From: Thermoplasmata archaeon
Lineage (GTDB): Archaea > Thermoplasmatota > E2 > DHVEG-1
Length of the DNA: 37,729 nucleotides
Reading direction: 5' to 3'
Assembly: GCA_003942085.1 (NCBI GenBank)
Contig: DQIQ01000013.1
Location: 1 to 37,729 of the forward strand
The notes below the pieces were generated by a model. The model made no database searches. It had not been told where the DNA came from and saw nothing but the letters and a program-made list of their open reading frames with translations. Below, piece after piece: positions 27,874 to 36,851 of the stretch (within the stretch, counting starts at the first letter, position 1; every line of letters begins with the position of its first letter). Made by a program: the position numbers and the translations under genes.

Positions 27874-28782
27874 ATGATGAAATGGCACACAAAAGGTGTT
27901 ATGATTATGAAGAAATTAATGAATCTATTGTTGGTGCTGATGCTGATGACGTCTGTCGTCTCCTTTGCATTAGCAGTGAAGGCTGATGACCATAACCAGG
28001 GAAACTCTGATGATGAGCAGGGAACATATGATCAGAACAACGAGACAGGATCACAGAATGAAACTCATTACCAGGACAACGAATCAGAAGCAGCACACAA
28101 TGGTTCCTTCGATAATGAAACAGAACATGAAATCGAAATCATGAACAACTCCTTAGGAGCAAATATCCGGTTACTCCAGCTGGAAAAAGCACTTATCACT
28201 AACATTCTGAAAGGAGCAATGGCTGTGCAGGTTCTCAAAGGACTTGATGTGAATACCACCAAACTAGAGTCAATCCTTAGAAATCTCAGCGATGTCCTTG
28301 ATGCAGTCAGGGCAGCAGACCCCGCTGCAAATGACTCGGTCCTGATCTTCGTTCAGCTAAAGAATGAAACAAGAAATCTCACCAAACAGTTCCGAGATAC
28401 CATACAGTCTTTACTTGACAAGGAGACGATCAAGATGATAAAAGAACAGCTCAGAAATATGTCCAGCACTGAGCTGCAGAATTGCAGTCAAAAGCTCAGA
28501 CATCAGATAAGGCAGTTCAACAGAAACCAACTCTACCGATTATATGGGATCATCGGAGAGACAAACACCTCCCTCCTCAACGAATACCTCAACGGCACCA
28601 TCTCCTTAAATCAGACAAAAATCCAGCTCCACAAGATTGTTAATCAGATGACCAAGGAAAAACAGCATATGATTTTCTCTGAAGTCAAAGAAGAGAACAT
28701 CAAGAAAAAGGTCCATGCACATGAATCCATGGATGACATGGAGCACCATGGGGGCGGAAATGGTCATGGGAAACACTCATAG
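27874..28782 (+). CDS. Secreted helical protein with acidic N-terminus and His-rich C-terminus
   Basis: Signal MKKLMNLLLVLMLMTSVVSFALA; many N-x-S/T sequons; HHGGGNGHGKHS end. Start may be the internal ATG at about 27904-27910. Confidence 0.7.
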   Translation: MMKWHTKGVMIMKKLMNLLLVLMLMTSVVSFALAVKADDHNQGNSDDEQGTYDQNNETGSQNETHYQDNESEAAHNGSFDNETEHEIEIMNNSLGANIRLLQLEKALITNILKGAMAVQVLKGLDVNTTKLESILRNLSDVLDAVRAADPAANDSVLIFVQLKNETRNLTKQFRDTIQSLLDKETIKMIKEQLRNMSSTELQNCSQKLRHQIRQFNRNQLYRLYGIIGETNTSLLNEYLNGTISLNQTKIQLHKIVNQMTKEKQHMIFSEVKEENIKKKVHAHESMDDMEHHGGGNGHGKHS

Positions 28783-28809
28783 GAGAATCCTCGCCGGATG
28801 TGATATGAT

Positions 28810-29016
28810 ATGAATAAAAAAATTATCTCCCTTGTTTTCCTGCTGATCCTTTTGGTGACAGTGACCGTCTCCTATGCCTACTTCAATCAGTCAACAAACG
28901 GAGACAATACTGCCTCAAATTCTGGTGGCGATATAAATCCAGACACCGTGAAAAGCGCTATTGATTCGACGCTTCTTGATGAAAACCAGGAGATAGTAAT
29001 CGGGGAAATGATATAA
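28810..29016 (+). CDS. Small secreted hypothetical protein
   Basis: MNKKIISLVFLLILLVTVTVSYAYF signal; short acidic tail; same strand, 27 nt after preceding gene. Confidence 0.6.
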   Translation: MNKKIISLVFLLILLVTVTVSYAYFNQSTNGDNTASNSGGDINPDTVKSAIDSTLLDENQEIVIGEMI

Positions 29017-29124
29017 TCCTGTCGAGTACCATCCTTCTCTATCTTTTTTTTTTGAATTATTCGGTGGAAAGTAGGACTGCGACTGCTACGACTTATTTTC
29101 ATCAACAGAGAGCAGTCTGTCCAT

Positions 29125-29970
29125 CTAGGTGTCCAGGGGTTTTACCCCCATGACTTTTATACTGACAAAAGACCCTCCTAATTTCTTGAACTCTTCTTGC
29201 GTAATACCGGTCTCATCCATCAGAGCCTGTGTCCTTGGCTTGGTAATCACGACATCAAGCTGATAGGATGACTCATTGGTCACGGTGATATCGATAAAGC
29301 CTGCATCCTTGAGTAATTGGAGATAGTGGTCTTTGAGGATGGCTCCTGAGATGCATCCAACGTAAGCCTCGATTGAATTTTTTATTTTTTCAGGAAGATC
29401 TTTAAGCAGGACGATATCGGACACCGCAAGCCTGCCACCTGGTTTGAGGACCCTAAACGCTTCCTGGAACACCTTTTTTTTATCAGGAGAAAGGTTGATC
29501 ACACAGTTTGAGATGACCACATCGACGGTGTTATCTTCAACCGGGAGGCTTTCGATTTCCCCGCGTCTGAACTCAACGTTGGTATACCCGCTTTTTTTTG
29601 CGTTTTCTTTGGCTTTCTTCAGCATCTCTGGTGTCATGTCGACGCCTATTACCTTTCCGCTGCTCCCGACCTTGTTTGCCGCAAGAAAACAATCAAAACC
29701 AGCCCCGGAGCCAAGGTCAAGGACGACTTCGCCTTTTTGTAGCGAAGCAAGCGCTGTCGGGTTTCCGCAGCCAAGTCCAAGGTTCGCTCCATCTGGAACC
29801 GATTGTAATTGTTCATCGGTATATCCTATTGTTTTACTAATCTGCTCCGGTGTGTTTGCTGACCCGCAGCACACATCGATCGATCCGCAGCAGGATGACT
29901 CTTGTTTGGCGATTTTTGCGTATCCTTCCCGTACTTTCTTTTTTATTATTTTCTCTTCCATAACTCTCAT
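29125..29970 (-). CDS. arsM: Arsenite S-adenosylmethionine methyltransferase (ArsM)
   Basis: [96 protein letters not shown] (three conserved Cys). Confidence 0.93.
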   Translation of the reverse strand: MRVMEEKIIKKKVREGYAKIAKQESSCCGSIDVCCGSANTPEQISKTIGYTDEQLQSVPDGANLGLGCGNPTALASLQKGEVVLDLGSGAGFDCFLAANKVGSSGKVIGVDMTPEMLKKAKENAKKSGYTNVEFRRGEIESLPVEDNTVDVVISNCVINLSPDKKKVFQEAFRVLKPGGRLAVSDIVLLKDLPEKIKNSIEAYVGCISGAILKDHYLQLLKDAGFIDITVTNESSYQLDVVITKPRTQALMDETGITQEEFKKLGGSFVSIKVMGVKPLDT

Positions 29971-29982
29971 CTCTTTTTTTTT

Positions 29983-30258
29983 TTAAAGCATATCTTTCAT
30001 TAGTGGACCAAGCATTTCTTTGACCATGGGCTCGATATCGTTTACCTTGATCAATGATAAACAGCATACTTTTCCGTCCTTTTCCATGGCGATGACTGCG
30101 AGTTTATCACCTGCTTTGATGTTGGCTTTCTTTCGGAGTTCCTTTGGGAGCACCATCTGTCCTCGCTCGTCTACGCTTACGACGGAGTCCACCCTGCAGC
30201 ACCTCGGTGGTTGATCCTTCAGAGGGTCGCAGGATCCTGTTTTATTTTGTTTCGGCAT
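29983..30258 (-). CDS. AbrB/SpoVT-type regulator, Cys-rich, resembling the HgcAB-associated protein family
   Basis: CCRVDSVVSVDERGQMVLPKELRKKANIKAGDKLAVIAMEKDGKVCCLSLIKVNDIEPMVKEMLGPLMKDML; ATG 30258. Confidence 0.8.
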   Translation of the reverse strand: MPKQNKTGSCDPLKDQPPRCCRVDSVVSVDERGQMVLPKELRKKANIKAGDKLAVIAMEKDGKVCCLSLIKVNDIEPMVKEMLGPLMKDML

Positions 30259-30286
30259 TTTTCTTACCTTACAACCTACAATATAA

Positions 30287-30320
30287 TTCAGAATATTTAA
30301 ACTTTTCTGATAAATCAGAA
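30287..30320 (-). promoter_or_regulatory. Promoter/operator region for AbrB-arsM operon (TTCTGATTTATCAGAA palindrome plus TTTAAATA TATA-like box)
   Basis: Perfect inverted repeat TTCTGAT-AA-ATCAGAA at 30305-30320; additional TTCAGAA at 30287-30293; minus-strand TTTAAATA lies between palindrome and start codon. Confidence 0.55.
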
Positions 30321-30410
30321 TATGCTGAAAATTGATTGCTTGTGACGACATACCTATTCCAACTATAATACTAAGTTATTTTAAACAGAGACAATGTACC
30401 TTCCCTTCAG

Positions 30411-31154
30411 ATGAAAAAAGAGATCAATCTGAAATTTTCCAATGTCTATGAAGATTCAAAACGAGCAGAAGCCTACTCAAAACTCAAGTTTGACAAAACC
30501 TACTATTTAGCATACAGGGATCTGCCAAAAATAATCTCCGAACATACGTGCGGAAAAAACGCTCTCGATTTCGGTTGTGGGACCGGCCGATCGACGCGAT
30601 TTCTCCAGAAACTCGGATTTACAACCGTTGGAATCGACATATCACAGGAGATGATCACCATCGCAAGACAACTTGACCCGGCAGGAAATTACCAGCATAT
30701 TGATGATGGAAACTTCAGCCGATTACCACCTGAATCCTTTGACCTGATCCTCTCTGCATTCACGTTCGATAACATCCCTACTATGGACAAAAAAATCGCA
30801 CTCTTCACCGGTTTATCAACGCTTCTAAAGCAAAACGGAACCATCATCAACCTTGTCTCCTCACCAGAGATATATACCCATGAATGGGCATCCTTCACCA
30901 CAAAGGATTTCCCAAAGAATGCAGCAGCAAAAAGCGGCGATATCGTTCGCATCATAACGACCGATATTATCGATAACCGACCCTGTGATGATATTCTCTG
31001 GTCTGAGGAAGATTATAAAAAAGTCTATACCTGCTCTAACTTACACCTCATGAATACCTATAAACCATTGGCAACAGAACACGAACCCTATCGTTGGATC
31101 AATGAGACAAGGATTGCGCCCTGGACCATTTATGCCTTGAAAAAGAAAACCTAG
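30411..31154 (+). CDS. Class I SAM-dependent methyltransferase
   Basis: NALDFGCGTGRSTRFLQKLGFTTVGIDISQEMITIAR; FDLILSAFTFDNIP. Confidence 0.88.
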   Translation: MKKEINLKFSNVYEDSKRAEAYSKLKFDKTYYLAYRDLPKIISEHTCGKNALDFGCGTGRSTRFLQKLGFTTVGIDISQEMITIARQLDPAGNYQHIDDGNFSRLPPESFDLILSAFTFDNIPTMDKKIALFTGLSTLLKQNGTIINLVSSPEIYTHEWASFTTKDFPKNAAAKSGDIVRIITTDIIDNRPCDDILWSEEDYKKVYTCSNLHLMNTYKPLATEHEPYRWINETRIAPWTIYALKKKT

Positions 31155-31184
31155 TTTTTTCTGCTCTACAAGAAATCTCCCTGT

Positions 31185-31979
31185 TCACAGTCCATAACCG
31201 GTTTCTAACAGCTCTGTCAGCCGTGAGATGAACCGCGCCAAGGGACCACCGTCAACAATGCTGTGATCAGCGGTGATGGTGACGTGCAGATAGTCACGGA
31301 TTTGGATTTTATCGTCAACCACCCCTGGTTTTCTCATGATCCCACCGACCGCAACTAGCGTTGCGATCGGGCCACCCATCCCAATAACCCAGCCGGGGAA
31401 CCGGCCTTTCATCCCGATTGCAGTGACCCCGACTGTTCCAAGATGCTTCTTTTTTAACAACCCCTGCCGTCTTAACAGCCGGACTCCTATTTTCTTTAAC
31501 CAAAACGGCGCATGGATCACCCATTTCTCCAAGCGAGTGAGATCCTCGCCCAGGACCTCTGTTGTCGCATCAATCGTCTGCTGCTGAACCATACGGATTT
31601 CCTTGGTGATCTCTGTAACGGTTTTTTCATTTGCTTTACGAACGATATAAGCAAGCGGTCGTTGCTCTCCATCAACGACCCGCTCCACCGGGATTGGGAT
31701 GTCGACATCATCGAAGAACACGATTTTTTTGCGGCCTAATCGATAGGCGTTCAGCTGTTTATGCTCATGGGCTGCTTGACCGACACATTTAATGATCCAA
31801 CCCGTGAACGAAATGTCCTGTTTTCCTTTTAAAGCTAGGATTGTCTCACGAGCCTTGGTCACATCGATCTCCAGCAACGCATGCACATTCAACCGTCGTT
31901 TCCCCTCCTGGGATATGACCGTGATATCCTGACGAGCTTTCGAAAACGGTTGGATTTCGTAATTCCCTATTTTATCCAT
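31185..31979 (-). CDS. Stand-alone 2-oxoacid dehydrogenase acyltransferase (E2/CAT-like) catalytic domain
   Basis: SFTGWIIKCVGQAAHEHKQLNAYR; VTITADHSIVDGGPLARFISRLTELLE (HxxxDG motif); no lipoyl domain; ATG 31979. Confidence 0.88.
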   Translation of the reverse strand: MDKIGNYEIQPFSKARQDITVISQEGKRRLNVHALLEIDVTKARETILALKGKQDISFTGWIIKCVGQAAHEHKQLNAYRLGRKKIVFFDDVDIPIPVERVVDGEQRPLAYIVRKANEKTVTEITKEIRMVQQQTIDATTEVLGEDLTRLEKWVIHAPFWLKKIGVRLLRRQGLLKKKHLGTVGVTAIGMKGRFPGWVIGMGGPIATLVAVGGIMRKPGVVDDKIQIRDYLHVTITADHSIVDGGPLARFISRLTELLETGYGL

Positions 31980-32067
31980 AGCACCACACCATCGATATTT
32001 ATCAGATTCAAATACTTTTTCGCAGGAACCATTATTATCTTCATTTCCCCTACCCATTTTACGCTTT

Positions 32068-32637
32068 ATGAAAAAACAACCACTGCTCATCATTGAACAC
32101 TGCGAACCAGCACTTTCAGATTGGCTACTCCTTGAATACAAACACGTTGTGAAAATCTGGAAGGGAAACATTGTCTTCACAAGGGTTGCTGACAAAAAAA
32201 CCGCACAAGTCCTTCAGAAACTTGGTCGAATCCAAAAAAAGAAGGCAAAAGACATATTTTCAACAAAAAAATGTATCGTGCTTGATCCTCAGGCAAAAAA
32301 ACCTCTTACCCCAAAGGATTGTTCCAACGCGGATGCAATCATCATCGGAGGACTACTCGGCTACGAAAAACCGCAGGGTAGGACAAAAAAACTCATCAGT
32401 AACACATCAGGTTTTGAAACACGACACCTTGGGAGCCTCCAGCTATCCATCGATGGTGCGGCGTTTGTCACCAAAGCAATCTGCCTTGGTCTGAACCTCA
32501 AAGACATCGAAATCGCCTCAGAAATAGAAATCATTCATGACTCAGTCCATTCGACCATTCTGCCGTTTGGATATCCCATCATTGCAAATAGACCAGTCAT
32601 TACACCTGGGCTTATTAAGTACCTAAATCGATTATGA
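32068..32637 (+). CDS. SPOUT-superfamily SAM-dependent methyltransferase (DUF431/COG2428, SFM1-like)
   Basis: LIIEHCEPALSDWLLLEYKHV; CIVLDPQAKKPLTPKD; IIIGGLLGYEKPQGRTKKL; ETRHLGSLQLSIDGAAFVTK; ILPFGYPI. Confidence 0.85.
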   Translation: MKKQPLLIIEHCEPALSDWLLLEYKHVVKIWKGNIVFTRVADKKTAQVLQKLGRIQKKKAKDIFSTKKCIVLDPQAKKPLTPKDCSNADAIIIGGLLGYEKPQGRTKKLISNTSGFETRHLGSLQLSIDGAAFVTKAICLGLNLKDIEIASEIEIIHDSVHSTILPFGYPIIANRPVITPGLIKYLNRL

Positions 32638-32742
32638 ACCACGTTGTCATTATTTTTTTTCACGGTCAATTCTTATTAATTACTACAATGTTTAAATAAT
32701 ACTGCAACTATTATCTATTACAACTCAAGGGTGAGGTAGATT

Positions 32743-33525
32743 ATGAAAAACGAACATAAAATATTCTCAATAGGCTTGGTACTTGCAATGGTCATAGGTG
32801 CTGTTGCATTATCAGGATGTACGCAAGAAAAAACAAATAAAATCATCGTGGGAACCTCGTCGGATTTTGCCCCTTTTGAATATAAAGCCGCCAATCAAAC
32901 CATTATAGGTTTTGATATTGATTTGATTAAAAAGGTCCTTACTGACCAAGGATACATCGTTGAAGTGCAAGATATCGGATTTGATTCCTTGATACCTGCA
33001 TTGCAAACAGGGAAAATCGATGTCATTGCCGCGGCAATGTCGATTACTGATGCACGTAAATTAGAGGTTGACTTTAGCGCTCCGTATTATGATGCAAATC
33101 AGGCAGTGCTTGTGAAAGTAGGTGCAAATGTAACAGTAAAGACAATCGAAGATCTGAAAAATTATTCGGTTGGTGCTCAAACCGGAACGACAGGATGGTC
33201 GTGGGTGAACGATACGCTCGTTGCCACCGGGAAATTGAGCAATGATAAATTTAGGAGCTACGATCTGTACACCGACGCAGTCGCTGATTTGATCATAGGA
33301 CCTTCACGGGTTGGTGCTATCGTCATCGATTCACCAGTTGCAAAGGCATTTGAAAAGAATGGTGAGGTGAAAATTGTGCTGAACATCACAACCAATGAAT
33401 CCTATGGGTTTGCGGTGAAAAAAGGAAACACAGAGTTAGCAACCAAGATTAGCACAGGATTAACCGCGGTTATGGGATCGACCTATTGGGAGGAACTTAT
33501 TGAGAAATACTTTACCACAACATAA
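32743..33525 (+). CDS. Amino-acid ABC transporter substrate-binding lipoprotein
   Basis: Lipobox LSGCTQ; IIVGTSSDFAPFEYKAANQTIIGFDIDLIKKVL; SBP_bac_3 features. Confidence 0.93.
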   Translation: MKNEHKIFSIGLVLAMVIGAVALSGCTQEKTNKIIVGTSSDFAPFEYKAANQTIIGFDIDLIKKVLTDQGYIVEVQDIGFDSLIPALQTGKIDVIAAAMSITDARKLEVDFSAPYYDANQAVLVKVGANVTVKTIEDLKNYSVGAQTGTTGWSWVNDTLVATGKLSNDKFRSYDLYTDAVADLIIGPSRVGAIVIDSPVAKAFEKNGEVKIVLNITTNESYGFAVKKGNTELATKISTGLTAVMGSTYWEELIEKYFTTT

Positions 33526-33545
33526 CGTGAATAAGGAGTGATCAG

Positions 33546-34220
33546 TTGGCGCTTGAAACGCTGATAGAATCACTCCCCTCACTCCTTGATGGGCTTATAG
33601 TAACCCTTCTTCTCACCGCAGTCGGTATCTTACTTGGGACGACTCTCGGGGTTGTGCTTGCAGCCGGTCGCTCCTACGCATCACGACCGATTGCCTATTT
33701 AATTTTAATTTATGAGAAAGTCCTTCGAGGTATTCCCCTCCTTGTCTTGTTTTTCCTTATCTATTTTGGTTTTCCTCAGATTGGAATCAACCTTGATGCG
33801 TTTACTGCTGCCGTTCTCGGTCTGGGGCTTCGGAGTTCAGCGTATCAAGCGCAGATATATCGCGGGGCGATCAACTCCATCCCTGAAGGTCAAATCCATG
33901 CCGCCTTCTCCCTTGGAATGAGTAAGCTCAAAGCGATTCGCCATGTGATAATACCTCAGATGCTCCGGCTTTCCATCCCTGGATGGTCCAACGAATTTAC
34001 GATCCTTCTGAAGGATACTTCTCTTGCGTTTGGAATCGGTGTTATTGAGCTGATGCGGCAAGGTCGATATATTCAAGTCAGGGACTCAAGCCTTGTTCTT
34101 ATCGTGTTTTTACTTATCGCTCTCATTTATTTCATTCTTGTTTTTTCTGCAAATAGAATCATGCGTGTTGTTGAGAAAAAATATCAGATGGCGGGATATC
34201 AGGCGGAGGCCCATCGATGA
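33546..34220 (+). CDS. Polar amino-acid ABC transporter permease 1
   Basis: His/Glu/Gln-type permease motifs: VLRGIPLLVLFFLIYFGFPQIG; AYQAQIYRGAINSIPEGQIHAAFSLGMSKLKAIRHVIIPQMLRLSIPGWSNEF. Confidence 0.92.
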   Translation: MALETLIESLPSLLDGLIVTLLLTAVGILLGTTLGVVLAAGRSYASRPIAYLILIYEKVLRGIPLLVLFFLIYFGFPQIGINLDAFTAAVLGLGLRSSAYQAQIYRGAINSIPEGQIHAAFSLGMSKLKAIRHVIIPQMLRLSIPGWSNEFTILLKDTSLAFGIGVIELMRQGRYIQVRDSSLVLIVFLLIALIYFILVFSANRIMRVVEKKYQMAGYQAEAHR

Positions 34221-34239
34221 AACAAAGGAGGAACCATCA

Positions 34240-34995
34240 ATGGCGATGTTAGAGGTAAAGGATATTTACAAATCATATGGGAAAGTTCCGATTCTCAAAG
34301 GCGTCTCATTTACCATGGAAAAAGAAGAAACAAAGGTCATCATCGGACCCAGTGGAACAGGGAAAAGCACGCTGTTGCGCTGCATCAACCAACTCAGCCC
34401 TCCTGATAAAGGCCAGGTGTGGCTCGATGGGGAAGAGATTACCAACCCGAAGACAAACATCAATAAAATGCGGGAAAAAATAGGATTTGTGTTTCAGGAC
34501 TTCAATCTGTTTAATCATCTGACCGCGCTACGCAACGTCAGCATCGGGCTGGAAAAAGTAAAAAAAATAGAAAAGGACGCCGCACAAAAACGAGCGCTGC
34601 AAGAGCTCACCAGGGTAGGTTTGGAAGCCCAAGTCGGCCAATACCCTGCACAGCTTTCAGGCGGGCAGAAACAACGAGTCGGGATCGCGCGGGCATTAGC
34701 AATGGACCCTGATGTCATCTTATTTGATGAGCCCACCTCTGCATTAGACCCGGAGTTGATCGGTGACGTCCTTGATGTGATGAAATCGCTCTGCGGAAAA
34801 GTTGCGATGCTGGTCGTGACTCATGAGATGGGGTTTGCCCGAAACGTTGCTGATGAGATCATCTTCATGGAAGGTGGCATTATCGTTGAACAGGGTTCGC
34901 CAAAAGAGATGTTTACGAATGCTAAAATGGCGCGAACAAAAGAGTTCCTAGGACGAATCGGTGCACTTTATGGCGAAGATGAGACCGGAGGGTAA
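34240..34995 (+). CDS. Amino-acid ABC transporter ATP-binding protein
   Basis: Walker A GPSGTGKST, signature LSGGQKQRVGIARAL, Walker B VILFDEPTSALDPE; ATG 34240 with ggagg RBS. Confidence 0.95.
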   Translation: MAMLEVKDIYKSYGKVPILKGVSFTMEKEETKVIIGPSGTGKSTLLRCINQLSPPDKGQVWLDGEEITNPKTNINKMREKIGFVFQDFNLFNHLTALRNVSIGLEKVKKIEKDAAQKRALQELTRVGLEAQVGQYPAQLSGGQKQRVGIARALAMDPDVILFDEPTSALDPELIGDVLDVMKSLCGKVAMLVVTHEMGFARNVADEIIFMEGGIIVEQGSPKEMFTNAKMARTKEFLGRIGALYGEDETGG

Positions 34996-35691
34996 ATGGC
35001 AGCTGATTTTGCCCAGTTCTTTTTAAATTCATTGCCAGATCTCTTCAATGGTTTAGGATATACGCTTCTCCTTACCTTTATCTCAATAACCGCTGGTTTT
35101 TTCTTAGGGATCTCCCTTGCGCTTGGCCGGGTCTACGGGAACAAGATCGTCAACGGCTTCTGTGTCGGATACATCGAACTGATCCGTGGCACCCCGCTCC
35201 TTGTTCAACTGTTCATTATTTATTTTGGTCTTCCTTCGATCGGTATCATCTTTACACCGATTCAAGCAGCATTGCTTGGGCTGTCTCTCAACAGTGCGGC
35301 GTATCAAGCTGAATATCTCAGAGGCGCCATACAATCTGTTGAATCCGGCCAGATGAGCGCAGCTCGCTCTTTAGGGATGAATAAGCTTCAATCGATCGGT
35401 CATGTCATCCTCCCTCAAGCCTTGCGTATCTCCATTCCTGCCTGGTCAAACGAATTCATCTATCTTTTACAATATTCATCGATAGCCTATATCATCCAGG
35501 TCGCGGAGTTGACCGCGGAAGGGAAATTCATCGCAGCGCACACCTTCCGATATCTTGAGGTGTTTGCAATGATCGCAGTCATCTATCTGGTCTTAACGAT
35601 TGTATCAACTGAAATCATAGACCGGATAGCAAAACGTCTGAGCATCCCTGGGATCGGTGCGGCTAAACAGGTCAGTCTTAGAGAAGGCTGA
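34996..35691 (+). CDS. Polar amino-acid ABC transporter permease 2
   Basis: ELIRGTPLLVQLFIIYFGLPSIG; AYQAEYLRGAIQSVESGQMSAARSLGMNKLQSIGHVILPQALRISIPAWSNEF; starts immediately after ATPase stop. Confidence 0.93.
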   Translation: MAADFAQFFLNSLPDLFNGLGYTLLLTFISITAGFFLGISLALGRVYGNKIVNGFCVGYIELIRGTPLLVQLFIIYFGLPSIGIIFTPIQAALLGLSLNSAAYQAEYLRGAIQSVESGQMSAARSLGMNKLQSIGHVILPQALRISIPAWSNEFIYLLQYSSIAYIIQVAELTAEGKFIAAHTFRYLEVFAMIAVIYLVLTIVSTEIIDRIAKRLSIPGIGAAKQVSLREG

Positions 35692-35752
35692 CTATTTTTT
35701 TTATAAAAAAATCCTTTCTTCTGGGTAAAATAAAGAGCCATGCTCAAGACGT

Positions 35753-36751
35753 TTATTGATCGACCATTTCAGGAAAACTTGTATTGATGCGAGACTCGGT
35801 AAGTGACAATAAAAACCCTATAAATCCTAGGAAAAGATCAGTGACAATAAAGCCGACAAGGGACAACACCAGGACCTGTTCCGCTGTGACTTGGTAAAGG
35901 CTCGTAAAAATAAGAATGGCGGTGAACTCTCGTGTTCCTAATCCGGCAAAGGTAATAGGGATAAAACCAGCGACATTGGCAATCGGAAACAGTACGAGGA
36001 ACGCCAAATACGGGATCTGAAGCCCTAATCCCATCAGGATCAGATACTCTTGTGAAAACACGATGATCCAGGTAATGATACCCAGGATATATGGGGGGAT
36101 CATTGCTTTAAAACTGGGGAAATCAACGTAGAACGTATCGACGAATGCGTTAAAATGAGGTTTTACCTTTTTTGGTATAAGATAGTTGATGAGGATTCTG
36201 AAGAATTTCTCACCGCGATCCTTTCGTGTAAAATAAATTGCTAAAACGGTAAAACCGAGCACCCACGCAACTGTTATCGGAAGTAATTGCGGGAGGGTTC
36301 CGCTCACCAGTACAGCCCCGATAATCATCATTCCGTAGAGGGAGAACGAATGGATGAGAGTCTCAATAATGGTGTTAATGAAGAGTTTCCCGAATGGTTC
36401 TCCGGTTTTTTCTTTGAGGTATGGCACGCGCATCAGCTGCCCGTAATATCCTGGGGTGATGCTGCCGTAGAACACACCGATGAGATAGATTTTCAGGGAG
36501 ACGAAAAACCCGACGATTATCTTTTGTTCTTTCAGAATGATCTGCCATGTCGCATTTCTGATGATAAGAAGCGGAATGGTAAGAAGCAGGGCGTACACGA
36601 TAAATACCGGTTCAATAGAGATGAACGCGGTGATGATTTTATGCACGTCAAGAGAATAGATGATGTACGCAAGAATCCCTAGTCCAATGAATGGAAGAAC
36701 GAGTTTTAATTTGTTAATGGGGTCCTTTACCATGGCAGGTAGGTGAATCAC
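35753..36751 (-). CDS. Lysylphosphatidylglycerol synthase TM-region/UPF0104 family membrane protein
   Basis: Multi-TM with IKITFAGLGTREF-like segment FIPITFAGLGTREFTAILIF and GVFYGSITPGYYGQLMRVPYLKEKTGEPFGKLF. Confidence 0.85.
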   Translation of the reverse strand: MIHLPAMVKDPINKLKLVLPFIGLGILAYIIYSLDVHKIITAFISIEPVFIVYALLLTIPLLIIRNATWQIILKEQKIIVGFFVSLKIYLIGVFYGSITPGYYGQLMRVPYLKEKTGEPFGKLFINTIIETLIHSFSLYGMMIIGAVLVSGTLPQLLPITVAWVLGFTVLAIYFTRKDRGEKFFRILINYLIPKKVKPHFNAFVDTFYVDFPSFKAMIPPYILGIITWIIVFSQEYLILMGLGLQIPYLAFLVLFPIANVAGFIPITFAGLGTREFTAILIFTSLYQVTAEQVLVLSLVGFIVTDLFLGFIGFLLSLTESRINTSFPEMVDQ

Positions 36752-36851
36752 AAGGGTACTTTTATGGTTTTTTCACCGAATCACTGAAAGGGCGTTGAAA
36801 AAATAAAAAAAAATGAGAGAGATTCTCTCTGTTTTTCCTCTGAAGGATTTC

